From an uncultured Clostridia bacterium (GTDB lineage Bacteria > Bacillota > Clostridia > Christensenellales > Aristaeellaceae), in contig CAMJPQ010000004.1 of assembly GCA_946407745.1 (NCBI GenBank), forward strand, positions 1 through 64,000: DNA of 64,000 bases. Direction: 5' to 3'. Both the position numbers and the translations under genes were made by a program. The notes below the pieces were generated by a model. That model was not told the origin of the DNA. It saw only the letters and a list, made by a program, of their open reading frames with translations, and ran no database searches. Shown piece by piece: positions 8,302 through 14,494 of this stretch. The stretch's first letter is position 1. Each line of letters starts with the position of its first letter.

Positions 8302-8886
8302 TTATTGGGCGTGGCTGTTCAGCCAGTCGTCAATGACGGGTTGGATGGCGTGCTGGTGCCAGAGGGAGACAGCCGGTTGGTTGAGAAACGCCGGCGACAG
8401 CAGGAAGTCGATCAGCCAGGGCTTGGGAATCCTACGCACATTCCGAAGGGTGAAACTGCGGATTTTGCCTTCGCCGCACCACTTGATGATGGTGGTGTCG
8501 GCATAGCCGATGGCGTCGCTGATCTGCCGGGGGTCCATCACGTCAGGAAAGGGCTCCAGCGTTTCGTCATAGAGCGCTCGGAGCTGATCGGCCAGGGCCG
8601 GCGGCACCCGGGTCAGCGCCGGATTCCGACTCTGCTGCGGCATCGTGGCCGCGCCACCTCGTTTCCTTCGGATGCGGGGCAGGCTTTCCAGGTAGGCGAT
8701 CACGTCCAGGGTGGCGATCACATACTTGTGGGTCGCCCGCCTGGTGATCTGGCAGGGAACCACGCCGCGGATCAGCAGCTCCCGGGCCCGGTTCTTGCTG
8801 ATCTGGCACAGCTTGTAGAATTGCTCTTTGGAGATGGTTTCGGGATAATCCCGCAGGATACGCTCCCGTTCTTTCTTGGTCAGCAT
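8302..8886 (-). CDS. Helix-turn-helix (excisionase-like) protein
   Basis: The 194-residue protein carries two helix-turn-helix units. The N-terminal one is TISKEQFYKLCQISKNRA and the second is QISDAIGYADTTIIKWCGEG; a basic patch (RIRRKRGG) lies between. This resembles the MerR/Xis-type DNA-binding fold used by excisionases and element regulators. It lies beside repeated 9-mers and a tRNA fragment, which fits a recombination directionality factor. GAGAGGTGAAA precedes the ATG. There is no catalytic motif. Confidence 0.6.
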   Translation of the reverse strand: MLTKKERERILRDYPETISKEQFYKLCQISKNRARELLIRGVVPCQITRRATHKYVIATLDVIAYLESLPRIRRKRGGAATMPQQSRNPALTRVPPALADQLRALYDETLEPFPDVMDPRQISDAIGYADTTIIKWCGEGKIRSFTLRNVRRIPKPWLIDFLLSPAFLNQPAVSLWHQHAIQPVIDDWLNSHAQ

Positions 8887-8952
8887 GGGGTTTCACCTCT
8901 CTGTTTAGTCTGTCAACGGCAGGAGGAGTCCCGGATGCCTTTTGTTGGGTAT

Positions 8953-9018
8953 GTTCTCTCCTGAGTTCTCTCCAACGTGCCGGATTTTTTGACCGCCAGG
9001 AGAGAACTTGGAGAGAAC
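8953..9018. repeat. Four 9-bp repeats, two direct and two inverted
   Basis: GTTCTCTCC occurs at 8953-8961 and 8965-8973, and its reverse complement GGAGAGAAC at 8999-9007 and 9010-9018. The spacing is 12 bases on the left and 11 on the right. The symmetry suggests binding sites for integrase arms, Xis or a repressor of the adjacent HTH gene. Confidence 0.75.
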
Positions 9019-9075
9019 TTTCGAACCTATTTCGAGCCTATGAATTTCCTGGGTTTGCGCTGTTTTGGGGGGTGT

Positions 9076-9112
9076 GCGAGGCGGAGAAAAGCCTTGCGGA
9101 GCCTCGCTTTTT
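9076..9112 (+). terminator. Terminator-like hairpin before the tRNA fragment
   Basis: GCGAGGC pairs with GCCTCGC and runs directly into TTTTT. No plus-strand gene is seen just upstream, so it may end a transcript read from the element. Confidence 0.55.
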
Positions 9113-9175
9113 GGCTTCCGTTATCTTCCACGAAAAGGATACTGATTTCCGGTGCTTTCCGAGGTTCTCAAAAAA

Positions 9176-9230
9176 CTCGAAAACAGGTGTACGGCAACGT
9201 ACCGTGGGTTCGAATCCCACCCGCTCCGCA
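9176..9230 (+). other. 3' fragment of tRNA-Ser(CGA): integration-site scar
   Basis: The sequence matches a class II tRNA from the anticodon loop (CTCGAAA) to the 3' end. It has a long variable arm (GTACG-GCAA-CGTAC), a T arm (GTGGG-TTCGAAT-CCCAC) and the acceptor strand CCGCTCC. The 5' half is missing: no GGAGCGG acceptor strand or D arm lies in the preceding 150 bases, and the 5' anticodon stem does not pair. This is what remains at one end of an element integrated into a tRNA gene. Confidence 0.75.
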
Positions 9231-9234
9231 TCAG

Positions 9235-9266
9235 CCCGCCTGAAACGTAGGTTTCAGGCGGGTTTT
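9235..9266 (+). terminator. Original tRNA-Ser terminator
   Basis: A perfect 12-bp hairpin (CCCGCCTGAAAC/GTTTCAGGCGGG, loop GTAG) is followed by TTTT, five bases after the tRNA fragment. If it is the native tRNA terminator, the chromosome lies to the right and the integrated element to the left of this point. Confidence 0.8.
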
Positions 9267-9385
9267 CACGCTTTGGAAAGATTTGACAGGAGAGCACGGC
9301 CTTCCAAATTTGATACCTGATTCTTGATCCGTTTGAGGCGATTCGGAGGGCACTTTAGGAGAGAAAAGTGAGATCATCCGGCTTG

Positions 9386-9541
9386 TTATTCCTCCATCGG
9401 CTCGATCCCGGCTGCCTTCAACCCCAGACCCGCAAGCATTGCCTCCGCAGAGGAAACCTTCGACTGGAAGTCCAGGTGAGCGTAAATGTTGGCGGTGGTA
9501 GAGAAGTCGCTGTGGCCCATCTGCTTCCTCTGTTGGCATGT
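9386..9541 (-). pseudogene. Tyrosine integrase, C-terminal remnant
   Basis: The minus strand reads QMGHSDFSTTANIYAHLDF, then ends GLKAAGIEPMEE-stop. GHSDFSTTxxxYAH is the C-terminal tyrosine-recombinase signature, with the Tyr nucleophile in N-I-Y-A-H. Everything upstream of it (more than 300 residues, including the Arg and Lys of the active site) is gone. The frame changes abruptly into the sortase remnant near 9540. It lies about 155 bases from the tRNA scar, as expected for an integrase gene end. Confidence 0.8.
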
Positions 9542-9848
9542 CAATCTCGTCGGGTGGATGGATCACCGCATGGGTCTGGTCGGAATCAACATTCTTATGC
9601 GGTTCAGTCGTCTGGGGCGCTTCCTCCATCGGCACTTCGGGGAAATCCTGCTCGCGCTTGAGCTCATCCGCCAGCTCCTGGTATTCCGCTTCGTCCCGGG
9701 AGAGAGACGCATTCTCTTCCATGATCGGCACAATGATGGTAGCCGCCCCGGCGTTCAGCAGGACAATGGAACAGATCAGGACGGTCAGACGACCACGCTT
9801 TCTGGGCCTGCGGTCACGGATTTTGAACCGGGTTGTCAAGGTGATCAC
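9540..9848 (-). pseudogene. Class B sortase-like N-terminal remnant
   Basis: About 100 residues remain: a basic cytoplasmic head (RDRRPRKRGR), one membrane helix (LTVLICSIVLLNAGAATIIV) and an acidic stalk (YQELADELKREQDFPEV). This is the usual start of class B sortases encoded in conjugative elements, but the catalytic domain is missing. The open frame runs on through unrelated integrase DNA to 9231 and is not real beyond the joint. The family call rests only on the N-terminal architecture and context. Confidence 0.55.
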
Positions 9849-9872
9849 GCTCCTTTTTCACTCGCAAAATGC

Positions 9873-9907
9873 AAAACCCCGGCAGACATCAGCATGTGCT
9901 GTCGGGG
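9873..9907 (-). terminator. Terminator after the ParB remnant
   Basis: On the minus strand CCCCG-x-CAG-x-ACAT pairs with ATGT-x-TG-x-CGGGG and is followed by TTTTGC. It separates the parB remnant from the sortase remnant. Confidence 0.65.
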
Positions 9908-9913
9908 AGAAAC

Positions 9914-10348
9914 CTATCTGGATTGCTGCTGCGACTGCTGTCTTTTCTTCTGCAGCTTTTCGAGGAAGCCGATAACAGCCCGGCCTTTCTGCTCTGTGTC
10001 ATAGGACCGGGGAAGATACTTTTCAATCTGCCGCCAGAGCTTCAGGATCAGCAGAATCTCTTTGCCCCGCTCTTCAGGTGTGTTCAGTCCGGGCAGAAGA
10101 GCAGCAACATGCGGGTCACTGGTAAAGCTCCGATCCAGCGGCGGTTTCTTTTCCTCCGACATGATGCTCTCCATGACCTCGCTGGTCAACTGGCCTTGCT
10201 GGCTCTGCTTTTTCAGCCGCTGGGCCTGGGAGAGGGAGGGCGTGGACTGGCATGCTTCCATGGCTTCGATCAGTTGCGTCTGCTCCTCCGGGCGGAGAAA
10301 GGACAGCTCATAGGCCGGACTCATGGCGACTTTCTTTTCATCGACCAT
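9914..10348 (-). pseudogene. ParB-family partition protein, C-terminal remnant
   Basis: The 144 residues begin at VDEKKVAMSPAYELSFLRPE, which is normally internal to ParB proteins of conjugative elements, and continue through PSLSQAQRLKKQSQQGQLT to the natural stop. The ParB N-terminal nuclease-like and helix-turn-helix domains are missing. The sequence breaks just upstream, near 10350. The apparent ATG is an internal Met, so no functional protein is expected. Confidence 0.65.
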
Positions 10349-10411
10349 GGAGAGCCTGCCGGGGCGCGGAGGCAGGGGGATGGAGCAGCGGGCTGTGCGG
10401 GGCCTCCGGTG

Positions 10412-11167
10412 TCAGGCCATCGCGAGCAGATCCTTTATGACCTCGCCGGCGATGATCAGCCCGGCTACCGACGGGACGAAGGCCGTGGAGCCGGGGATGT
10501 CCCGCCGGACGGTGCACTTGCGGGCGCCGGGCGGGCAGATGCAGTGGCTGCGGCAGCTGATGGACGGATCCTCCAGGGGGCGGATGGGCGGCTCGGTGGA
10601 ATAGACCACCTTCAGATGGCGGATGCCGCGCTTCCGGCACTCTGCGCGCATGACCCGGGCCAGCGGACAGACGGAGGTCTGGTAGAGATCCGCCACGCGG
10701 AACGCGGCGGGGTCCGTCTTGTTGCCGGCGCCCATGGCGCAGATGATGGGCGTGCCGGCTGCGCGTGCCGCCTCCACCAGGGTCAGCTTGCCCTTCACCG
10801 TATCGATGGCGTCCACCACATAGTCGAAGGCAGTGAAATCAAACTGATCCTGCGTGTCGGGCATGTAGAAGGTCTTGTACGTGCGCACGGTGCAGTCCGG
10901 ATTGATGTCGCAGATGCGCTCCATGGCAGCGTCCACCTTGTAGCGGCCCACGGTTTTCCGGGTGGCGTGAAGCTGCCGGTTCAGGTTGGTCAGGCAGACC
11001 CGGTCGTCATCGATCAGGTCCAGCGCGCCGATGCCGCTGCGGGCCAGCGCCTCCACCGCGTAGCCGCCCACGCCGCCGATCCCGAACACGGCCACGCGGC
11101 TGCGCTGCAGCTTTTCCATGCCCGCCTCGCCAAAGAGCAACTGCGTGCGGGAAAACTGGTTCAACAT
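10412..11167 (-). CDS. tcdA: tRNA threonylcarbamoyladenosine dehydratase (TcdA/YgdL family)
   Basis: This 251-residue E1-like enzyme has the ATP-binding loop GIGGVGGYAVEALARSG at about residues 30-46, then DDDRVCLTNLNRQ, and the DAIDTVKGK stretch near 120. The family uses ATP to cyclise the t6A37 side chain of tRNAs into ct6A. Length and motif order match TcdA rather than ThiF or MoeB; the CxxC zinc pair of MoeB is absent. It follows the Rrf2 regulator by 50 bases on the same strand, and TcdA activity elsewhere is helped by a cysteine desulfurase. GAAGGAGGAAGCGC precedes the ATG. Confidence 0.85.
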   Translation of the reverse strand: MLNQFSRTQLLFGEAGMEKLQRSRVAVFGIGGVGGYAVEALARSGIGALDLIDDDRVCLTNLNRQLHATRKTVGRYKVDAAMERICDINPDCTVRTYKTFYMPDTQDQFDFTAFDYVVDAIDTVKGKLTLVEAARAAGTPIICAMGAGNKTDPAAFRVADLYQTSVCPLARVMRAECRKRGIRHLKVVYSTEPPIRPLEDPSISCRSHCICPPGARKCTVRRDIPGSTAFVPSVAGLIIAGEVIKDLLAMA

Positions 11168-11217
11168 GCGCTTCCTCCTTCAGCCCTCCGCGATTCTGCG
11201 CGGACTGCATCGCCCGG

Positions 11218-11667
11218 TCAGACGCCGCAGGGGTAATCTGCGATGTTCTCCGGCTGTGGTCTGGCCTGCCCGATCAGTTGCCCGAGGGTGACGCTCTCCA
11301 GATAGTCCCGGACGACCTTTTCCAGCCCCTCCCACGCGGGCAGGGTGATGCAGAAGCCGCAGCGGGCGCAGGTGTTGACCGGCCGCTCCAGGCAGGCCAC
11401 GGCATGCAAGGAGCCCTCGGTCAGGCTGACGATGCGCCACAGGGTCACCTCTTCCGGGGGCACCAGCAGGCGGTAGCCGCCCGTATGGCCCCGGCGGATG
11501 CCCAGAATGCCCGCCTCCGCCAGCGGAGCGGTCAGGCTCTCGATGTACTTCTTGGAAATCTGCTGGCGCGCCGCCACATCCTTCATGGGCACATAGCCGT
11601 CGCCCTGATGCATGGCGATGTCCACCAGCATGCGGGTGATATAGCGGCCTTTCGTGGAAATCAGCAC
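11218..11667 (-). CDS. Rrf2-family transcriptional regulator (CymR/IscR-like)
   Basis: The 149-residue protein starts ISTKGRYITRMLVDIA, the usual Rrf2 opening. A winged helix follows (ISKKYIESLTAPLAEAGI, then RRGHTGGYRL). The three-Cys cluster of the family is C-x7-CARCGFC with a Trp soon after, which could bind an Fe-S cluster or sense thiols. I choose the GTG start because AGGAGG lies eight bases upstream; a longer reading frame exists but has no homologous start. It probably controls cysteine or Fe-S genes. It is divergent from the Cys-leader transporter operon, so that operon is a natural target. Confidence 0.85.
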   Translation of the reverse strand: MLISTKGRYITRMLVDIAMHQGDGYVPMKDVAARQQISKKYIESLTAPLAEAGILGIRRGHTGGYRLLVPPEEVTLWRIVSLTEGSLHAVACLERPVNTCARCGFCITLPAWEGLEKVVRDYLESVTLGQLIGQARPQPENIADYPCGV

Positions 11668-11704
11668 AGGTTCGCACCTCCTGAGGATATCATACACAAT
11701 GTCC

Positions 11705-11733
11705 ATTATAATCCTGTACATTGAAAATGTCAA
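11705..11733 (-). promoter_or_regulatory. Consensus promoter of the Rrf2 gene
   Basis: On the minus strand TTGACA and TATAAT are separated by 17 bases, about 40 bases before the GTG start. ATGGACATTG follows the -10 and resembles the GGACA elements near the Cys-leader genes, so autoregulation is possible. Confidence 0.85.
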
Positions 11734-11828
11734 AGTCTCGGAATCCTGACAGCTCCGCCGTGCACCGCTTCCGGAACAGCCGTCCGAACGAAATACACAG
11801 CAAGAACACGTAATGTCTATAATATCCA

Positions 11829-11857
11829 TTGACATTGTGAATGGACTATGCTATTTT
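11829..11857 (+). promoter_or_regulatory. Promoter of the Cys-leader/permease operon
   Basis: TTGACA, a 17-base spacer and TATTTT. The spacer holds AATGGACTATG (11840-11850), whose reverse complement recurs upstream of the second Cys leader. TCCATT and AATGGA form an inverted pair around the -35. Confidence 0.65.
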
Positions 11858-11884
11858 TTTGCTGCCGGGAAGGAGGAGTGCGCG

Positions 11885-11962
11885 ATGCTGAAGGATATGC
11901 GCCATGGAATGTGCTGTCGGTCCATGCAGATGGGCCGATGTTCAGCATGCGGAGAAAGATGA
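11885..11962 (+). CDS. Cys-rich leader peptide 1 (attenuator uORF)
   Basis: This 25-codon ORF is preceded by AGGAGG at eight bases. It encodes MLKDMRHGMCCRSM and then MGRCSACGER. Four of 25 codons are Cys, two of them adjacent, and five are Met. It is followed by a terminator before the permease gene. This is the classical layout of translational sensing: scarce charged tRNA-Cys stalls the ribosome and changes the downstream RNA fold. It is too short to be an enzyme. Confidence 0.72.
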   Translation: MLKDMRHGMCCRSMQMGRCSACGER

Positions 11963-11983
11963 CGCCGTGACCGGCAGATCCTG

Positions 11984-12010
11984 ACGCCCGCGCTGACGGG
12001 CGCGTTTTTT
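11984..12010 (+). terminator. Attenuator terminator 1
   Basis: CGCCCG pairs with CGGGCG, followed by CG and a run of six T. It lies between the Cys-rich leader ORF and the first permease gene, so readthrough must be regulated for the operon to be expressed. Confidence 0.72.
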
Positions 12011-12025
12011 GTGAGAGGAAGGAAG

Positions 12026-12697
12026 ATGGACTGGTCATTCATCACGGCCCATGTGCCTGATTTTCTCGCTGGCGCGTGGGTGACACTGCGGTTTGGCCTG
12101 TACGGCGTGGCCTGCTCGGCCATGCTGGGGCTTTTGTGCAGCCTGGTGCTGGCATACCGCGTGCCGGTGCTGCGGGCGCTGGTCCGGGCCTATGTGGAGC
12201 TGTCCCGGAACACGCCACTGCTGGTGCAGCTGTTTTTCCTGTACGCCGGACTGCCCCGGATCGGCATCCGGCTGAGCGCCGAGGCCTGCGCGGTCGTCGG
12301 CCTTACCTTCCTGGGCGGCGGTTACATGGCGGAAGCCTTCCGCAGCGGACTGGAGGCGGTGGACCGCACCCAGCGCGAGGCGGGGGAGTGCATCGGCCTG
12401 ACGCTGCCGCAGACGGTGCGCTATGTCGTGCTGCCCCAGGCCTTTGCCACCGCCGCGCCCGCGGTCTTCGCCAACATGATCTTCCTGATCAAGGAGACCA
12501 GCATGTTTTCCGTCCTGGCCATGATGGACCTGATGAACGTGGCGGATACCCTGCGCACCAGCGGCGGCCGTACCATCGAGGTGCTGTCCATGCTGGTGAT
12601 CGCCTATGTGGCCATTCTGCTGCCGGTGTCCGTGCTGGCGACGCTTGTGGAGAGGAGGATGCGCTATGCAGGATTCGGGCATCAGCATTCTGTTTAA
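12026..12697 (+). CDS. Amino-acid ABC transporter permease (His/Glu/Gln/Arg/cystine family)
   Basis: The 223-residue membrane protein has about five helices. It carries the EAA loop of importer permeases (YMAEAFRSGLEAVDRTQREAGECIGLT), where the ATPase docks, and the SRNTPLLVQLFFLY segment typical of polar amino-acid permeases. It pairs with the next gene to form a heterodimeric channel. The start is the ATG after AGGAAGGAAG. Its expression lies behind the Cys-rich leader and terminator, so cystine or another sulfur compound is the likely substrate. Confidence 0.85.
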   Translation: MDWSFITAHVPDFLAGAWVTLRFGLYGVACSAMLGLLCSLVLAYRVPVLRALVRAYVELSRNTPLLVQLFFLYAGLPRIGIRLSAEACAVVGLTFLGGGYMAEAFRSGLEAVDRTQREAGECIGLTLPQTVRYVVLPQAFATAAPAVFANMIFLIKETSMFSVLAMMDLMNVADTLRTSGGRTIEVLSMLVIAYVAILLPVSVLATLVERRMRYAGFGHQHSV

Positions 12698-13337
12698 GGG
12701 CGTCAACTTTCAGCGCCTGATGAGCGGGCTGTGGGTGACCCTGCGCATCGCCCTGATCACGATCGGCCTGTCCGTGGTGCTGGGCCTTGCCTTCGGCCTG
12801 CTCATGCTCAGCCGGAGGAAGGCGCTCCGGGCAGTCTGCCGGGCCTGGCTGGAGATTGTGCGCTTCATGCCGCAGCTCGTGCTGCTGTATCTGGTATATT
12901 TCGGCTTCGCGCGTCTCTTCGGCTGGGATCTGGACGGCGAGACCAGCGCCGTGATCGTGTTCACCTTCTGGGGCACGGCGGAGATGGGCGATCTGGTCCG
13001 CGGCGCGGTCAGCTCCATTCCGCTACACCAGCGGGAGAGTGCGGCCGCCCTGGGGCTGACGCCGCTGCAGGCCTACCGCCATGTGCTGATTCCACAGACG
13101 GTCCGCCGCCTGCTGCCCCAGGCCATCAACCTCTCCACCCGCATCATCAAGACGACGGCGCTGGTGAAGATGATCAACGTCACCGAGGTGCTGAAGGTGG
13201 GCCAGCAGATCATCGGCCAGTTCTACCGTCTCCGGGAGGCGCCCTTCTGGGTCTATCTCACGATCTTTATCCTGTATTTCCTCATCTGCTGGCCCATCTC
13301 CGCGCTGGCGGGCCGGCTGGAAAAGCGCTGGGCATAG
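12666..13337 (+). CDS. Amino-acid ABC transporter permease, second subunit
   Basis: The 223-residue protein has the same family layout: a MSGLWVTLRIALITIGLS first helix, RFMPQLVLLYLVYFG, and an EAA loop reading MGDLVRGAVSSIPLHQRESAAALGLT. It begins inside the end of the previous gene (32-base overlap) behind GAGAGGAGG, which implies translational coupling and equal amounts of both subunits. The substrate is inferred from the shared Cys-leader attenuator. Confidence 0.85.
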   Translation: MQDSGISILFKGVNFQRLMSGLWVTLRIALITIGLSVVLGLAFGLLMLSRRKALRAVCRAWLEIVRFMPQLVLLYLVYFGFARLFGWDLDGETSAVIVFTFWGTAEMGDLVRGAVSSIPLHQRESAAALGLTPLQAYRHVLIPQTVRRLLPQAINLSTRIIKTTALVKMINVTEVLKVGQQIIGQFYRLREAPFWVYLTIFILYFLICWPISALAGRLEKRWA

Positions 13338-13349
13338 GGGGATGTCGGC

Positions 13350-14144
13350 ATGAGCACAATCCTGCAGGTCAGGCAGATCCGCAAAGCCTTTGAGCACAAT
13401 CCCGTGCTGCGGGATGTCTCGCTGGAACTGGACGAAGGGCAGGTGCTGGTGGTGGTGGGCCCCAGCGGCTGCGGCAAGAGCACGCTCCTGCGCTGCATCA
13501 ACGGCCTGGAGCAAATCGACGGCGGCGAGATCCTCCTCCGGGGCGAGGTGATCTCCGGCCGGCGGAAGAACCTGCATCTGGTGCGGCAGAAGATCGGCAT
13601 GGTCTTCCAGAGCTACGATCTCTTCCCCCACATGCGGGTGATGGACAACCTGATGCTGGGGCCGGTCAAAGCCCTGGGCAAGCCGAAGGAGCAGGCCCGG
13701 GAGGAGGCCCTGCGGATGCTCGCCCGGGTGGGTCTGGCGGACAAGGCCGGCGTCTATCCGCGCACCCTCTCCGGCGGACAGCGGCAGCGGGTGGCGCTGG
13801 TGCGCGCGATGCTGATGCAGCCGGAGATCCTGCTGCTGGACGAGATCACCGCAGCCCTGGACCCGGAGATGGTCAGCGAAGTGCTGAATGTGGTGCTGGA
13901 TCTGGCCCGGGACGGCATGACCATGGTGATCGTCACCCATGAGATGCGCTTCGCGGAAGCCGTGGCGGATCAGGTGGTCTTTCTGGAGGACGGCTGCGTG
14001 GTGGAGCGGAACCCGCCGGAGATCTTCTTCCACCGGCCGGAGACGGACCGGGCGAAGCACTTCCTGCAGAGCTTTGACTACGCGCCCCGGAAGCGCGCCG
14101 CCCCGCCGGACACAAATACAGGAGAAATACAATGCGCCCCTTGA
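13350..14144 (+). CDS. Amino-acid ABC transporter ATP-binding protein
   Basis: This 264-residue ATPase has Walker A GPSGCGKST near residue 37, signature LSGGQRQR near 140, Walker B LLLDEITAALD near 161 and the switch His in VTHEM near 195. The usual D-E-P-T of this family reads D-E-I-T, a mild substitution that keeps the catalytic Glu. It energises the two permeases just upstream. The last four bases of the gene overlap the -35 box of the next transcription unit, so the solute-binding protein is transcribed separately. Confidence 0.88.
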   Translation: MSTILQVRQIRKAFEHNPVLRDVSLELDEGQVLVVVGPSGCGKSTLLRCINGLEQIDGGEILLRGEVISGRRKNLHLVRQKIGMVFQSYDLFPHMRVMDNLMLGPVKALGKPKEQAREEALRMLARVGLADKAGVYPRTLSGGQRQRVALVRAMLMQPEILLLDEITAALDPEMVSEVLNVVLDLARDGMTMVIVTHEMRFAEAVADQVVFLEDGCVVERNPPEIFFHRPETDRAKHFLQSFDYAPRKRAAPPDTNTGEIQCAP

Positions 14145-14169
14145 CAGGCAGCCGGTCATCATATATAAT
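14141..14169 (+). promoter_or_regulatory. Perfect sigma-A promoter of the second Cys-leader unit
   Basis: TTGACA, 17 bases, TATAAT. The -35 overlaps the stop of the ATPase gene. Downstream lie CATAGTCCATT (14173-14183), shared inverted with leader unit 1, and TGGACAATAAGC (14191-14202), shared inverted with the metY2 upstream region. GTCCA and TGGAC there are an inverted pair, a possible operator. Confidence 0.88.
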
Positions 14170-14218
14170 CCACATAGTCCATTGCTTTGGTGGACAATAA
14201 GCAAAGGAGGACGGAGCC

Positions 14219-14296
14219 ATGACAGTCAGCAAGTTCATGATGTGCCGCATGTGTTGTTTCAGGCGTCCGTCTCACCTGAAGCTCTGTTTGCGTTGA
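14219..14296 (+). CDS. Cys-rich leader peptide 2 (attenuator uORF)
   Basis: This 25-codon ORF sits behind AAAGGAGG. It encodes MTVSKFMMCRMCCFRRPSHL and ends KLCLR. Cys makes up four codons, including C-R-M-C-C, and the adjacent Cys pair followed by Arg residues recalls known bacterial cysteine leader peptides. A perfect intrinsic terminator begins 30 bases after its stop. It should report charged tRNA-Cys and control the solute-binding gene. It has the same length and gene order as the leader in front of the permease unit. Confidence 0.8.
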   Translation: MTVSKFMMCRMCCFRRPSHLKLCLR

Positions 14297-14326
14297 GAAC
14301 AGCACAGACAGAACATATGCGTTCAG

Positions 14327-14362
14327 AGAGGCGGACGGTTGTGAGACTGTCCGCCTCTTTTC
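14327..14362 (+). terminator. Attenuator terminator 2
   Basis: AGAGGCGGAC pairs perfectly over ten bases with GTCCGCCTCT, running into TTTTCC. It stands between the Cys leader and the solute-binding protein gene. Confidence 0.85.
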
Positions 14363-14386
14363 CTTGAAACGAAAGGGAGGTTCCAC

Positions 14387-14479
14387 ATGACGATCCGATC
14401 CCGCTGCGCCAAGGACCGATGCCGGCGCATCCAGCCAATCACCCGCGGCTGCACCGAATACTGCACAGAACGGATATGA
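14387..14479 (+). CDS. Second small Cys-containing ORF before the solute-binding protein
   Basis: This 30-codon ORF sits behind GAAAGGGAGG. It encodes MTIRSRCAKDRCRRIQP and then TRGCTEYCTERI. Four TGC codons are spread through it. It stops 15 bases before the next ATG, and AAAGGAG lies in that gap. It may couple translation to the next gene or add a further Cys check. A chance ORF is possible, since no paralogue is seen in the window. Confidence 0.45.
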   Translation: MTIRSRCAKDRCRRIQPITRGCTEYCTERI

Positions 14480-14494
14480 AAAGGAGAAATCAAA

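Noticed and set aside
9038-9220. Minus-strand ORF starting MGFEPTV
   Set aside because: It is the reverse complement of the tRNA T arm (GGGTTCGAATCCCAC), a well-known false gene call over tRNA sequence.
9231-9539. C-terminal half of the 205-codon minus-strand ORF as part of a real membrane protein
   Set aside because: This part is integrase DNA read in the wrong frame and then intergenic sequence beyond the integrase stop.
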